DNA from: JAYFNU01 sp034933305
GTDB taxonomy: Bacteria; Bacillota; Clostridia; Oscillospirales; Ruminococcaceae
Assembly (NCBI GenBank): GCA_034933305.1
Contig: JAYFNU010000026.1
Span: forward strand, 24,386-88,385
Direction of reading: 5' to 3'
Length of the DNA: 64,000 bases
The position numbers and the translations under genes were made by a program. Below are positions 44,284 to 51,569 of this stretch, one piece after another. Positions within the stretch are counted from its first letter, which is position 1. Each line of letters begins with the position of its first letter. A model generated the notes under the pieces. It ran no database searches and was not told the DNA's origin. It saw nothing but the letters and a program-made list of their open reading frames with translations.

Positions 44284-45939
44284 GTTGACCTTTGCCCAGG
44301 TATCCTTGAGATTGACGATGTTGTTGAAGACGTGCGGATCCTTCGAGTCCCGGATAAAATATCCGCTGCGCACGAACTGGAAGCGCTCGTCCGCCGTCGC
44401 GTCCGCCAGCGCTTTTTCAAGCTTCGCGTTCGGATAAGCCGTGACGGAATCGGGATTGACGTAATCGCCGAAGGTCTTGTCCTCGGGGAGATCGGTGATC
44501 TTTTCAAGCGTCAGCAGGTGATCGTACAGGCGGACCTCCGCCCCGGCGCAGTCGGCGGCGTTGACCCAGTGGACCGTTCCCTTGATCTTGCGGCCGTCGG
44601 CGGGGTTGCCGTTGCCCGACGCGAGATCGGCCGAGCAGAGGATCTCTTTCACCTCGCCGTTTTCATCGAGCACGAAATCGTCGCAGCGGATGATGTAGGC
44701 GCCCATGAGACGGACTTCCCTGCCGGGGGACAGGCGGAAAAATTTCGGCGGCGGGGTGACGAAGAAGTCGCTGCGCTCGATGAAAAGCTCCCGCGAGAAG
44801 GAGACGCGGCGCGCGCCGGCGCTCTCGTCGTTCGGATTGTTCGCAATTTCAAAATATTCCGTCTTGCCGGCGGGATAGTTCGTGATCGTCACTTTGACCG
44901 GATCGAGCACCGCCATGCGGCGCTGCGCCGCCGCGTTGAGCTCGTCGCGGATGCAGTGCTCGAGCAGGCCGATGTCGACGATGCTGTCCGCCTTGCTCAC
45001 GCCGGCCGTTTTGACAAATTCGATGATCGACGAGGGCGTATAGCCGCGCCGGCGAAGGCCGCACAGCGTGGGCATGCGCGGGTCGTCCCAGCCGTCGACA
45101 ACGCCCGTCTCGACGAGCTGGCGCAGGAAGCGCTTGCTCATCACGGTATAGGTGACGTTGAGCCGGGCGAATTCGCGCTGCTTCGGCTTCGGGTCGGGGA
45201 AGCCGACATTGTCGACGACCCATTCGTACAGCGGGCGGTGATTTTCAAATTCGATGGAGCAAAGGGAATGCGTGATGCCCTCGAGCGCGTCCTGGATGGG
45301 GTGGGCGAAATCGTAGAGGGGATAGATGCACCACTTGTCGCCCTGCCGATGGTGATCGGTGTGCAGGATGCGGTAGATCGCCGGGTCACGCATGTTCATG
45401 TTGGGACTCGACATGTCGATCTTTGCGCGCAGCGTATACGCGCCGTTCGGGAATTCGCCGTTCTTCATGCGCTCGAACAGCGCGAGGTTTTCCTCAACGG
45501 GGCGCTCGCGGTCGGGGCTGTTTTTGCCGGGCTCCGTGAGCGTGCCGCGGTATTCCCGCATCTCGTCCGCCGTCAGGGAACAGACATAGGCCTTGCCCTC
45601 GCGGATAAGCTTGACGGCGAACTCGTAGCATTTGTCAAAATAGTCCGAGCCGTAGAAGATGCCGCCGTTCGGCTCGGCGCCGAGCCAGCGAAGCTCCTCG
45701 AGGATGGACTGGACGTACTCGTCGTCCTCCTTGACGGGGTTGGTGTCGTCATAGCGCAGGTTGAACTTTCCGCCGTATTTCTGCGCGGTCATGGCGTTGA
45801 TCCAGATGGCCTTGGCGCTGCCGATGTGCAAATAGCCGTTGGGCTCCGGCGGGAAGCGCGTGTGCACTTCCTTCACATAGCCGCTCGCGAGATCCTCGTC
45901 GATGATCTCGTAGATAAAGTTGCTGTAATTCTCGTCCAT
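44278..45939 (-). CDS. glnS: Glutamine-tRNA ligase
   Basis: A 553-residue class I synthetase that charges tRNA-Gln directly. The HIGH motif is in PEPNGYLHIGSAKA (HIG at 38-40), the KMSKS-like motif is VMSKR (about 262), and GWDDPRMPTLCGLRRRGY is the family signature; the C-terminal anticodon-binding beta-barrels are present. Bacterial GlnRS is patchily distributed in Firmicutes, most of which use GatCAB, so the gene may have a transferred ancestry. The ATG at 45939 follows GAGGGG; a TTG at 45957 is less likely. Confidence 0.97.
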   Translation of the reverse strand: MDENYSNFIYEIIDEDLASGYVKEVHTRFPPEPNGYLHIGSAKAIWINAMTAQKYGGKFNLRYDDTNPVKEDDEYVQSILEELRWLGAEPNGGIFYGSDYFDKCYEFAVKLIREGKAYVCSLTADEMREYRGTLTEPGKNSPDRERPVEENLALFERMKNGEFPNGAYTLRAKIDMSSPNMNMRDPAIYRILHTDHHRQGDKWCIYPLYDFAHPIQDALEGITHSLCSIEFENHRPLYEWVVDNVGFPDPKPKQREFARLNVTYTVMSKRFLRQLVETGVVDGWDDPRMPTLCGLRRRGYTPSSIIEFVKTAGVSKADSIVDIGLLEHCIRDELNAAAQRRMAVLDPVKVTITNYPAGKTEYFEIANNPNDESAGARRVSFSRELFIERSDFFVTPPPKFFRLSPGREVRLMGAYIIRCDDFVLDENGEVKEILCSADLASGNGNPADGRKIKGTVHWVNAADCAGAEVRLYDHLLTLEKITDLPEDKTFGDYVNPDSVTAYPNAKLEKALADATADERFQFVRSGYFIRDSKDPHVFNNIVNLKDTWAKVNK

Positions 45940-45960
45940 GGATCCGTATCCCCTCAAAGA

Positions 45961-45990
45961 AAATAGCGCCCGCGTTTCGGCGCGGACGCT
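45961..45990 (-). other. Hairpin plus T-tract in the glnS leader
   Basis: On the minus strand a 10-bp stem (45990-45981 with 45974-45965, one G-U pair, loop CCGAAA) followed by ATTTTCTTT. It begins about five bases after the predicted transcription start and ends before the ribosome binding site. It could be a terminator-like attenuator or a 5' stabilising hairpin; no antiterminator or T-box element is visible. Confidence 0.6.
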
Positions 45991-46001
45991 TCAACCTATT
46001 C

Positions 46002-46030
46002 ATTTTAGCAAAACGACGGCCCTAATTCAA
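46002..46030 (-). promoter_or_regulatory. Promoter of glnS
   Basis: On the minus strand TTGAAT (46030-46025), 17-base spacer, TAAAAT (46007-46002). Confidence 0.75.
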
Positions 46031-46045
46031 TGTTTTGCGCCAAAA

Positions 46046-47092
46046 TCACAGACAGCGGGCGATCACGCCGCCGCCCGCGAGCAGTTCGCCGTCGTACAGG
46101 ACGGCCGACTGGCCGGGCGCGGGCGCGCGCTGCGGCGCGTCGAACAGGAGCGCGCAGCCCTCCCCGCCGACCGCGCCGATGCGGCAGTCCGCCGGGCGCG
46201 CCGCGGAACGCAGCTTGACGGCGTAAACGCCGCCCTGCCGCAGGACATAGGCGGGGTTCATCCGAATGTCGGCGATCTCCACGCCCGCACTGTATTCGTC
46301 GCCGCTCCAGCCGAGGCGGATGTCGCCGTCCGGGAGGATGCTTTTTACGAAAACGGGCCTGCCGAGGCTGATATGCAGCCCGCGGCGCTGGCCGATCGTG
46401 TAATGCTCGACGCCCTCGTGCGGGCCGAGCGCCTCGCCGTCCGGGGAGATGAAACGCCCCTTTTTGCCGCGGCAGCCGTGCGCGGCGATGTAGGCGGGGT
46501 AATCGCCGTCGGGGATGAAGCAGATCTCCTGCGAATCGGGCGCGTCGGCGGCAGCCAGCCCGCTTTGCCGCGCCGATTCGCGCACGCTCGTTTTTGTGCG
46601 CTCACCGAGCGGCAGCACGAGGCGGGACAGCTGCGACTGCGGCAGGGAATAGAGCATATAGCTCTGGTCGCGCTCAAGGCAGGCCGCCTTGCGCAAAATA
46701 TAACAGCCGCCGCGCGTTTCGACGCGCGCGTAATGACCCGTCGCAATCCGCTCGCTCCCGTTGCGGTCGGCCTCCTCGCACAGCGCCTTGAATTTGACCG
46801 TCGGGTTGCAGACCACGCAGGGATTCGGCGTGCGCCCGGCGCAGTATTCGCGGCAGAAATAATCGGTGACAGCGCTGAATTCGCCCCGCAGGTCAAGCAC
46901 CGCGAGCGGCAGGCAAAGGGAATCGGCCGCAGATCTCGCCGCCGCGATCTGGGGAAGATGCGCGTCGGACATGACAAAAAAGACGCAGCGCACATCGTGC
47001 CCTTCGTCTTTTAAGAGCTTGGCGGCGACGCAGGAATCCACGCCGCCGCTCATGGCTACGGTAATTCTATTGCGGCAGATCGCAGCAGGCAT
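46046..47092 (-). CDS. mnmA: tRNA 2-thiouridine(34) synthase MnmA
   Basis: A 348-residue PP-loop enzyme that puts sulfur on U34 of tRNA-Lys, Glu and Gln. The ATP site is SGGVDS (15-20); catalytic cysteines lie in NPCVVCNP (about 96-103) and in ICFIPDGDY (about 193). The start is uncertain: ATG at 47092 overlaps nifU by 26 bases and has CGGAGA almost touching; an internal ATG at 47053 would cut into the PP-loop region. nifS and nifU lie upstream in the same orientation, giving a compact sulfur-transfer operon. Confidence 0.95.
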   Translation of the reverse strand: MPAAICRNRITVAMSGGVDSCVAAKLLKDEGHDVRCVFFVMSDAHLPQIAAARSAADSLCLPLAVLDLRGEFSAVTDYFCREYCAGRTPNPCVVCNPTVKFKALCEEADRNGSERIATGHYARVETRGGCYILRKAACLERDQSYMLYSLPQSQLSRLVLPLGERTKTSVRESARQSGLAAADAPDSQEICFIPDGDYPAYIAAHGCRGKKGRFISPDGEALGPHEGVEHYTIGQRRGLHISLGRPVFVKSILPDGDIRLGWSGDEYSAGVEIADIRMNPAYVLRQGGVYAVKLRSAARPADCRIGAVGGEGCALLFDAPQRAPAPGQSAVLYDGELLAGGGVIARCL

Positions 47093-47498
47093 TGCATTCT
47101 CCGACGTCGCCGACGAGCGGCTTGGGATCGACGCCCTGTTTTTTGTAGTAATCCGTCAGCGCGGCCTTGACCGCCTGCTCGGCGAGCACGGAACAGTGGA
47201 TCTTCGCGGGCGGCAGTCCGTCGAGCGCCTCGATGACGGCGCTGTTCGTCAGCTTGAGCGCCTCGCCGATGGGCTTGCCCTTGATGAGCTCGGTCGCCAT
47301 GGAGCTTGTCGCGACGGCGGCGCCGCAGCCGAAGGTCTTGAACTTCACGTCGGTGATGATGCCCTTGTCGATCTTCAGGTACATCTTCATGATATCGCCG
47401 CATTTGGCGTTGCCGACTTCGCCGATGCCGTCGGCATTTTCGATCTCTCCCACATTGCGCGGATGCGCGAAATGATCGAGCACTTTTTCACTGTACAT
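47067..47498 (-). CDS. nifU: Fe-S cluster assembly scaffold NifU/IscU
   Basis: A 143-residue scaffold on which Fe-S clusters are built from NifS-derived sulfur. The three ligand cysteines are C33 (NAKCGD), C58 (TFGCGAA) and C102 (IHCSVLA). A C-terminal CNACC group (135-139) is additional to the core fold. Start ATG after AGAGGG, right after nifS. This canonical scaffold contrasts with the longer IscU-like protein at 41650. Confidence 0.96.
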   Translation of the reverse strand: MYSEKVLDHFAHPRNVGEIENADGIGEVGNAKCGDIMKMYLKIDKGIITDVKFKTFGCGAAVATSSMATELIKGKPIGEALKLTNSAVIEALDGLPPAKIHCSVLAEQAVKAALTDYYKKQGVDPKPLVGDVGECNACCDLPQ

Positions 47499-47499
47499 A

Positions 47500-48696
47500 T
47501 TATTTACCCTCTTTTTCCTTTCTCTTGATGTCGTCCCAGACACAGGATCTTCTGCGCACTTCCGCGACGATGGGCGGCAGCTTTTCACAGATATACGCCG
47601 CGTCCTCGACGGTGTTCTGGCCGCCGAAGGTGATGCGCAGCGAGCCGTGCGCGATCTCGTGGGACAAGCCGATGGCGAGCAGCACGTGGCTCGGGTCGAG
47701 CGAGCCGGACGTGCACGCGGAGCCGGACGAGGCCTCAATGCCGCACATGTCGAGCATCAGCAGCAGGGATTCGCCCTCGATGCCCTCGAAAGACAGGTTG
47801 ACGTTGCCGGGCAGGCGATGCTCGCGCGAGCCGTTGAGGCGCGTGCGCTCAAGGCCGAGGCCGCAGTCGATGACCATGTCGCGCAGCTTCTTCTGCAGCG
47901 CGACCTTCTCGTCGAAATGCGCGTAGATGTCCTCGATCGCGGCGCCGAGGCCGACGATGGAGGCGACGTTCTCGGTGCCCGCGCGGCGCCCGTTCTCCTG
48001 CGCGCCGCCGTCCATGAAGGTGTCGAGCACGATGCCCTTGCGGACATACAGAGCGCCGACGCCCTTCGGGGCGTTGAGCTTGTGGCCGGACAGCGACAGC
48101 ATGTCGATGTTCTGCTCTTTGACGTTGATGCGCACGTTGCCGACGGCCTGGACGGCGTCCGTGTGGAACCACACGCCCGCCGCGCGGCAGACGGCGCCGA
48201 TCTCCGCGATCGGCTCGATCGTGCCGATCTCGTTGTTGGCGTACATGACCGAGACGATCGCCGTCTCGGGGCGGATGGCCTTCCTGACATCCTCCGCCGT
48301 GACGAGTCCGTCCTTGTCGACGGGCAGATAGGTGACCTCGAAGCCTTCCTTTTCGAGATGCTTGCAGGTGTGCAGCACCGCGTGATGCTCGAAATTGGTC
48401 GTGATGATGTGGTTCTTGCCCTTCGCGCGCAGCCTGCGCGCGGCGCCCTTGATGGCGTAGTTGTCGGATTCGGTGCCGCAGGCGGTGAAGATGATCTCCG
48501 CCGGCTCGCAGCCGAGCGCCGCAGCGACCTGCGCGCGCGCCTTTTCGAGGCCGTCCTTCGCCGTCTGGGCGAAACTGTATACGCCCGCGTTGCTCGGGTT
48601 GCCGTAATTCTCCGTGAGATAGGGCAGCATCGCGTCGAGCACGTGCTTGGAAACGGGCGTCGTCGCGGCGTTGTCCGCGTAAACAAAACGTTCCAT
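47500..48696 (-). CDS. nifS: Cysteine desulfurase NifS/IscS
   Basis: A 398-residue PLP enzyme that takes sulfur from cysteine as an enzyme persulfide. The PLP lysine is K206 in SGHKLNAP and the mobile-loop catalytic cysteine is C328 in SSGSACTSG; NAATTP opens the protein. The extended mobile loop marks the IscS/NifS class. The ATG at 48696 is preferred; a TTG at 48708 abuts the AAGG site. First gene of nifS-nifU-mnmA, with its own regulated-looking promoter. Confidence 0.97.
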   Translation of the reverse strand: MERFVYADNAATTPVSKHVLDAMLPYLTENYGNPSNAGVYSFAQTAKDGLEKARAQVAAALGCEPAEIIFTACGTESDNYAIKGAARRLRAKGKNHIITTNFEHHAVLHTCKHLEKEGFEVTYLPVDKDGLVTAEDVRKAIRPETAIVSVMYANNEIGTIEPIAEIGAVCRAAGVWFHTDAVQAVGNVRINVKEQNIDMLSLSGHKLNAPKGVGALYVRKGIVLDTFMDGGAQENGRRAGTENVASIVGLGAAIEDIYAHFDEKVALQKKLRDMVIDCGLGLERTRLNGSREHRLPGNVNLSFEGIEGESLLLMLDMCGIEASSGSACTSGSLDPSHVLLAIGLSHEIAHGSLRITFGGQNTVEDAAYICEKLPPIVAEVRRRSCVWDDIKRKEKEGK

Positions 48697-48746
48697 TGTT
48701 TCAGTCAACCTTCTTTTGAATGTGTAGTGGTATCTGCAACACGATC

Positions 48747-48775
48747 ATAATATACCAATTAAGTATAATTTGCAA
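48747..48775 (-). promoter_or_regulatory. nifS promoter with operator-like dyad in the spacer
   Basis: On the minus strand TTGCAA (48775-48770), 17-base spacer, TATTAT (48752-48747). The inverted repeat TATAC-N7-GTATA (48751-48767) spans the spacer and the edge of the -10. Position suggests repression, possibly by an Rrf2/IscR-type protein, but no such gene is in the window. Confidence 0.68.
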
Positions 48776-48781
48776 TATATT

Positions 48782-49231
48782 TTAAAAATTATTCCCGCGG
48801 CGGTTGATATACTCCGAGACAGCGAGGGCGTCGCAACGCTCGTTGTAGGGATGGCCCGCGTGGCCGCGGATCCAGACGAACTCGACGTCCTGTTCGTCGA
48901 GCAGCGCGCGCAGCCGGCGCCAGAGATCCTCGTTCGGCGGGCTCTTTTTCTGACTGTTGCGCCAGCCGTTGCGCAGCCAGCTGTCGAGCCAGCCCTTCCG
49001 GATCGTATCGACGACATATTTCGAGTCGCTGTAGACGGTGACGCGGCAGCGCTCCTTGAGCGTCTCGAGACCGCGGATGACGGCGGTCAGCTCCATGCGG
49101 TTGTTGGTGGTGTCGCCCTCGTAGCCCGACAGCTCCAGTTCCCGCCCGTTGTATTCAAGGATCGCGCCGTAGCCGCCGGGGCCCGGATTGCCGGAGCACG
49201 CGCCGTCCGCGTACAGATTCACATTTTTCAA
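48782..49231 (-). CDS. rnhA: Ribonuclease HI
   Basis: A 149-residue nuclease that cuts RNA in RNA-DNA hybrids. The catalytic carboxylates D9, E46, D68 and D133 and the loop histidine H123 are in place (YADGACSGNPGPGG, NRMELTAV, YSDSKYV, RGHAGHPYNERCD). The basic handle region (WLRNGWRNSQKK) is present, as in the E. coli-type enzyme. Start ATG after GGGAGGATC. It has its own promoter. Confidence 0.97.
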   Translation of the reverse strand: MKNVNLYADGACSGNPGPGGYGAILEYNGRELELSGYEGDTTNNRMELTAVIRGLETLKERCRVTVYSDSKYVVDTIRKGWLDSWLRNGWRNSQKKSPPNEDLWRRLRALLDEQDVEFVWIRGHAGHPYNERCDALAVSEYINRRGNNF

Positions 49232-49261
49232 GCAAAGATCCTCCCGAAGTATCCTGCAAAA

Positions 49262-49290
49262 ATTATAACCGCTGTGATGTATAATGGCAA
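49262..49290 (-). promoter_or_regulatory. Promoter of rnhA
   Basis: On the minus strand TTGCCA (49290-49285), 17-base spacer, TATAAT (49267-49262). Confidence 0.85.
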
Positions 49291-49328
49291 CGGGGGAAGG
49301 CGAAACTTTCGAAAGAGCCCTTTTTCAG

Positions 49329-49489
49329 TTGACAATCAGCGCCTCAAGATTGTAGAATTAAATAACTTGAAATTCTTCTCGAATTTATTCCGGCGGACGC
49401 CGGTTGATAATAACTGAGTATTTTAAGAAGTGGGTTCGCCCAAAAGGGGCGGGCCTTACACTGTTTGTAACAAAAAGGAGATTATTTAT
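49329..49489 (+). promoter_or_regulatory. Promoter and structured leader of the RNase J gene
   Basis: TTGACA (49329-49334), 18-base spacer, TAGAAT (49353-49358); transcription should start near 49365. The leader of about 125 bases contains two small hairpins, CCGGCG/CGCCGG (49390-49403) and CGCCC/GGGCG (49437-49451), before AAAGGAG. Between rnhA's promoter and this one (49291-49328) I see nothing. Confidence 0.72.
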
Positions 49490-51550
49490 TTGAGCACAGA
49501 CAAAAATGACGGCCAGTACAGGCTGTTCGACAGGATCCGCGTCGACGACGCGGAAACGAAGCGCGAGCCGGAATCGGCGGAGAAGCCGAAGCGCAGACGC
49601 CAGCCGCGCGGCAAAAAGGCCCCGTCGCCCGCGCAGACGCCCGACAGGAAGGAAAGCGCGCCGGCGGCCAAGGCGCCCCGGGAGAAGACTCCCGCGGCCA
49701 AAGCGCCGGCGGGCAAGGGGACCGTCCGCAAGGAAAAGACGGGCGCCGGCAAACGGATGCCGGCCGCGCCCCACAGGAAAAAGGCGGGCGCCGCCGCGGA
49801 CAAACCGGTCCGCGAAACGAAGAAAACGGCGCGCCCGCGCCGCCGCGCGGATTCCGCGCAGAGCGGCGAGACGCAGAAGATCACGGTGCGCGACGACGCG
49901 CTGCGCATCATTCCGCTCGGCGGCCTCGGCGAAGTCGGCAAGAACATGACGATGTACGAGTGCGGCGGCGACGCCTTTATCGTCGACTGCGGCCTGATGT
50001 TCCCCGACGACGAGCTGTTCGGCGTCGACATCGTCATCCCCGATTTCACCTATGCCGTCATGCGCAAGGATCACATCCGCGGCATGATCATCACCCACGC
50101 GCACGAGGACCATATCGGCGGCATCCCGTATTTCCTGCGCGAGATGGATATCCCGATCTACGGCAGCAAGCTGACGATCGGGATCATCAAGTCGAAGCTC
50201 GAGGAGTTCGGCCTCGCGAACAGCGCGAAGCTGCGCACCATCGAGATCGGCGATACCGTCACATTCGGCTGCATGCAGGTCGAGACCGTGCGCGTCAACC
50301 ATTCGATCCCCGGCGCCATGGCCGTCGCGATCCGCACCCCGTTCGGCACCGTCGTGCAGACGGGCGACTTCAAGGTCGACTACACGCCGGTCTTCGACAA
50401 GACGATCGACCTCGTGCGGTTCGGCCAGCTCGGCGCGGAGGGCGTGCTTGCACTGCTGGCCGATTCGACCAACGTCGAGCGGCCCGGCAACAGCATGACC
50501 GAGAGCAACGTCGGCAATGCGCTGGAATCGCTGTTTTCGCGCGCCGAGGGAAAGCGCCTCATCATCGCCTCCTTCGCTTCGAACATCCAGCGCGTCCAGC
50601 AGATCATCGACCTCGCGAAACGGCACGGGCGCAAGATCGCCCTGTCGGGCCGCAGCATGATCAATTACACGCAGATCGCGCGCGAGCTCGGCTATCTGAC
50701 GCTCGAGGACGACATGCTCGTCGACATCGACGACATCCGCCGCTATAAGCCGAACGACCTCATCATCATCACGACGGGCAGCCAGGGCGAGCCCATGTCG
50801 GCGCTCTCGCGCATGTCCGCGGGGACGCACAAGCAGGTGACGATCGGCAAGGACGATATGATCATCATCTCGGCGACGCCCATTCCCGGCAATGAAAAGT
50901 CGGTCACCCGCATCATCAACGAGCTGCTGAAGCTCGGCAGCGACGTCATTTATGAGTCGATGTATGAAACGCACGCCTCCGGGCACGCCTGCCAGGATGA
51001 GCTCAAGCTCATGATGCAGCTCACGAAGCCGAAGTACTTCGTGCCGGTGCACGGGGAGTACAAGCACCTTGTCAAGCATGCGAATCTCGCGAAGTCGCTG
51101 GGCATCCCCGAGAAGAACGTCATCATCCCCGAGATCGGGCGCGTCATCGAATTCACGAAGGACGGCGTTTCGACCGCGCAGACCGTGCCGTCGGGGCGCG
51201 TGCTCGTCGACGGGCTCGGCGTGGGCGATGTCGGCAGCGTCGTGCTGCGCGACCGCAAGCATCTGTCCCAGGACGGGCTGCTCGTCGTCGTCGCTTCGGT
51301 CGACCTCGAGACCGGCGAGATCATCTCCGGGCCGGATATGATTTCGCGCGGATTCGTCTTCGTCAAGGAGTCCGACCAGCTCATGACCGACGCGCGCAAG
51401 CTGGTGCGCGGCATTCTCGAAAATTACGTCGCCTCCGACAAAAAGGGACGGGGAGACGTCAAAATGAAGATCCGTGAAGAACTCAGCAGGATGATGTTCC
51501 AGCGCACGAAGCGCAGCCCCATGATCCTGCCCGTCATCATGGAAATCTGA
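49490..51550 (+). CDS. rnj: Ribonuclease J with long basic N-terminal extension
   Basis: A 686-residue metallo-beta-lactamase/beta-CASP ribonuclease with 5' exonuclease and endonuclease activity in mRNA decay and rRNA maturation. The catalytic motif HAHEDHIGG starts near 202; a later GDFKVDYTP and HASGHA follow; the C-terminus ends PMILPVIMEI. Residues 1 to about 133 precede the catalytic domain and are Lys/Arg/Ala/Pro-rich with many PAAKAP-like units, likely disordered and nucleic-acid-binding. Typical RNase J has little there. Start TTG at 49490, 10 bases after AAGGAG. Confidence 0.95.
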   Translation: MSTDKNDGQYRLFDRIRVDDAETKREPESAEKPKRRRQPRGKKAPSPAQTPDRKESAPAAKAPREKTPAAKAPAGKGTVRKEKTGAGKRMPAAPHRKKAGAAADKPVRETKKTARPRRRADSAQSGETQKITVRDDALRIIPLGGLGEVGKNMTMYECGGDAFIVDCGLMFPDDELFGVDIVIPDFTYAVMRKDHIRGMIITHAHEDHIGGIPYFLREMDIPIYGSKLTIGIIKSKLEEFGLANSAKLRTIEIGDTVTFGCMQVETVRVNHSIPGAMAVAIRTPFGTVVQTGDFKVDYTPVFDKTIDLVRFGQLGAEGVLALLADSTNVERPGNSMTESNVGNALESLFSRAEGKRLIIASFASNIQRVQQIIDLAKRHGRKIALSGRSMINYTQIARELGYLTLEDDMLVDIDDIRRYKPNDLIIITTGSQGEPMSALSRMSAGTHKQVTIGKDDMIIISATPIPGNEKSVTRIINELLKLGSDVIYESMYETHASGHACQDELKLMMQLTKPKYFVPVHGEYKHLVKHANLAKSLGIPEKNVIIPEIGRVIEFTKDGVSTAQTVPSGRVLVDGLGVGDVGSVVLRDRKHLSQDGLLVVVASVDLETGEIISGPDMISRGFVFVKESDQLMTDARKLVRGILENYVASDKKGRGDVKMKIREELSRMMFQRTKRSPMILPVIMEI

Positions 51551-51569
51551 CAGAAGCGCGGGAAGCCGG

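Noticed and set aside
47053..47092. mnmA starting at the internal ATG 47053
   Set aside because: It would remove the beta-strand that precedes the PP-loop SGGVDS; the overlapping ATG at 47092 was kept despite its poor ribosome binding site spacing.
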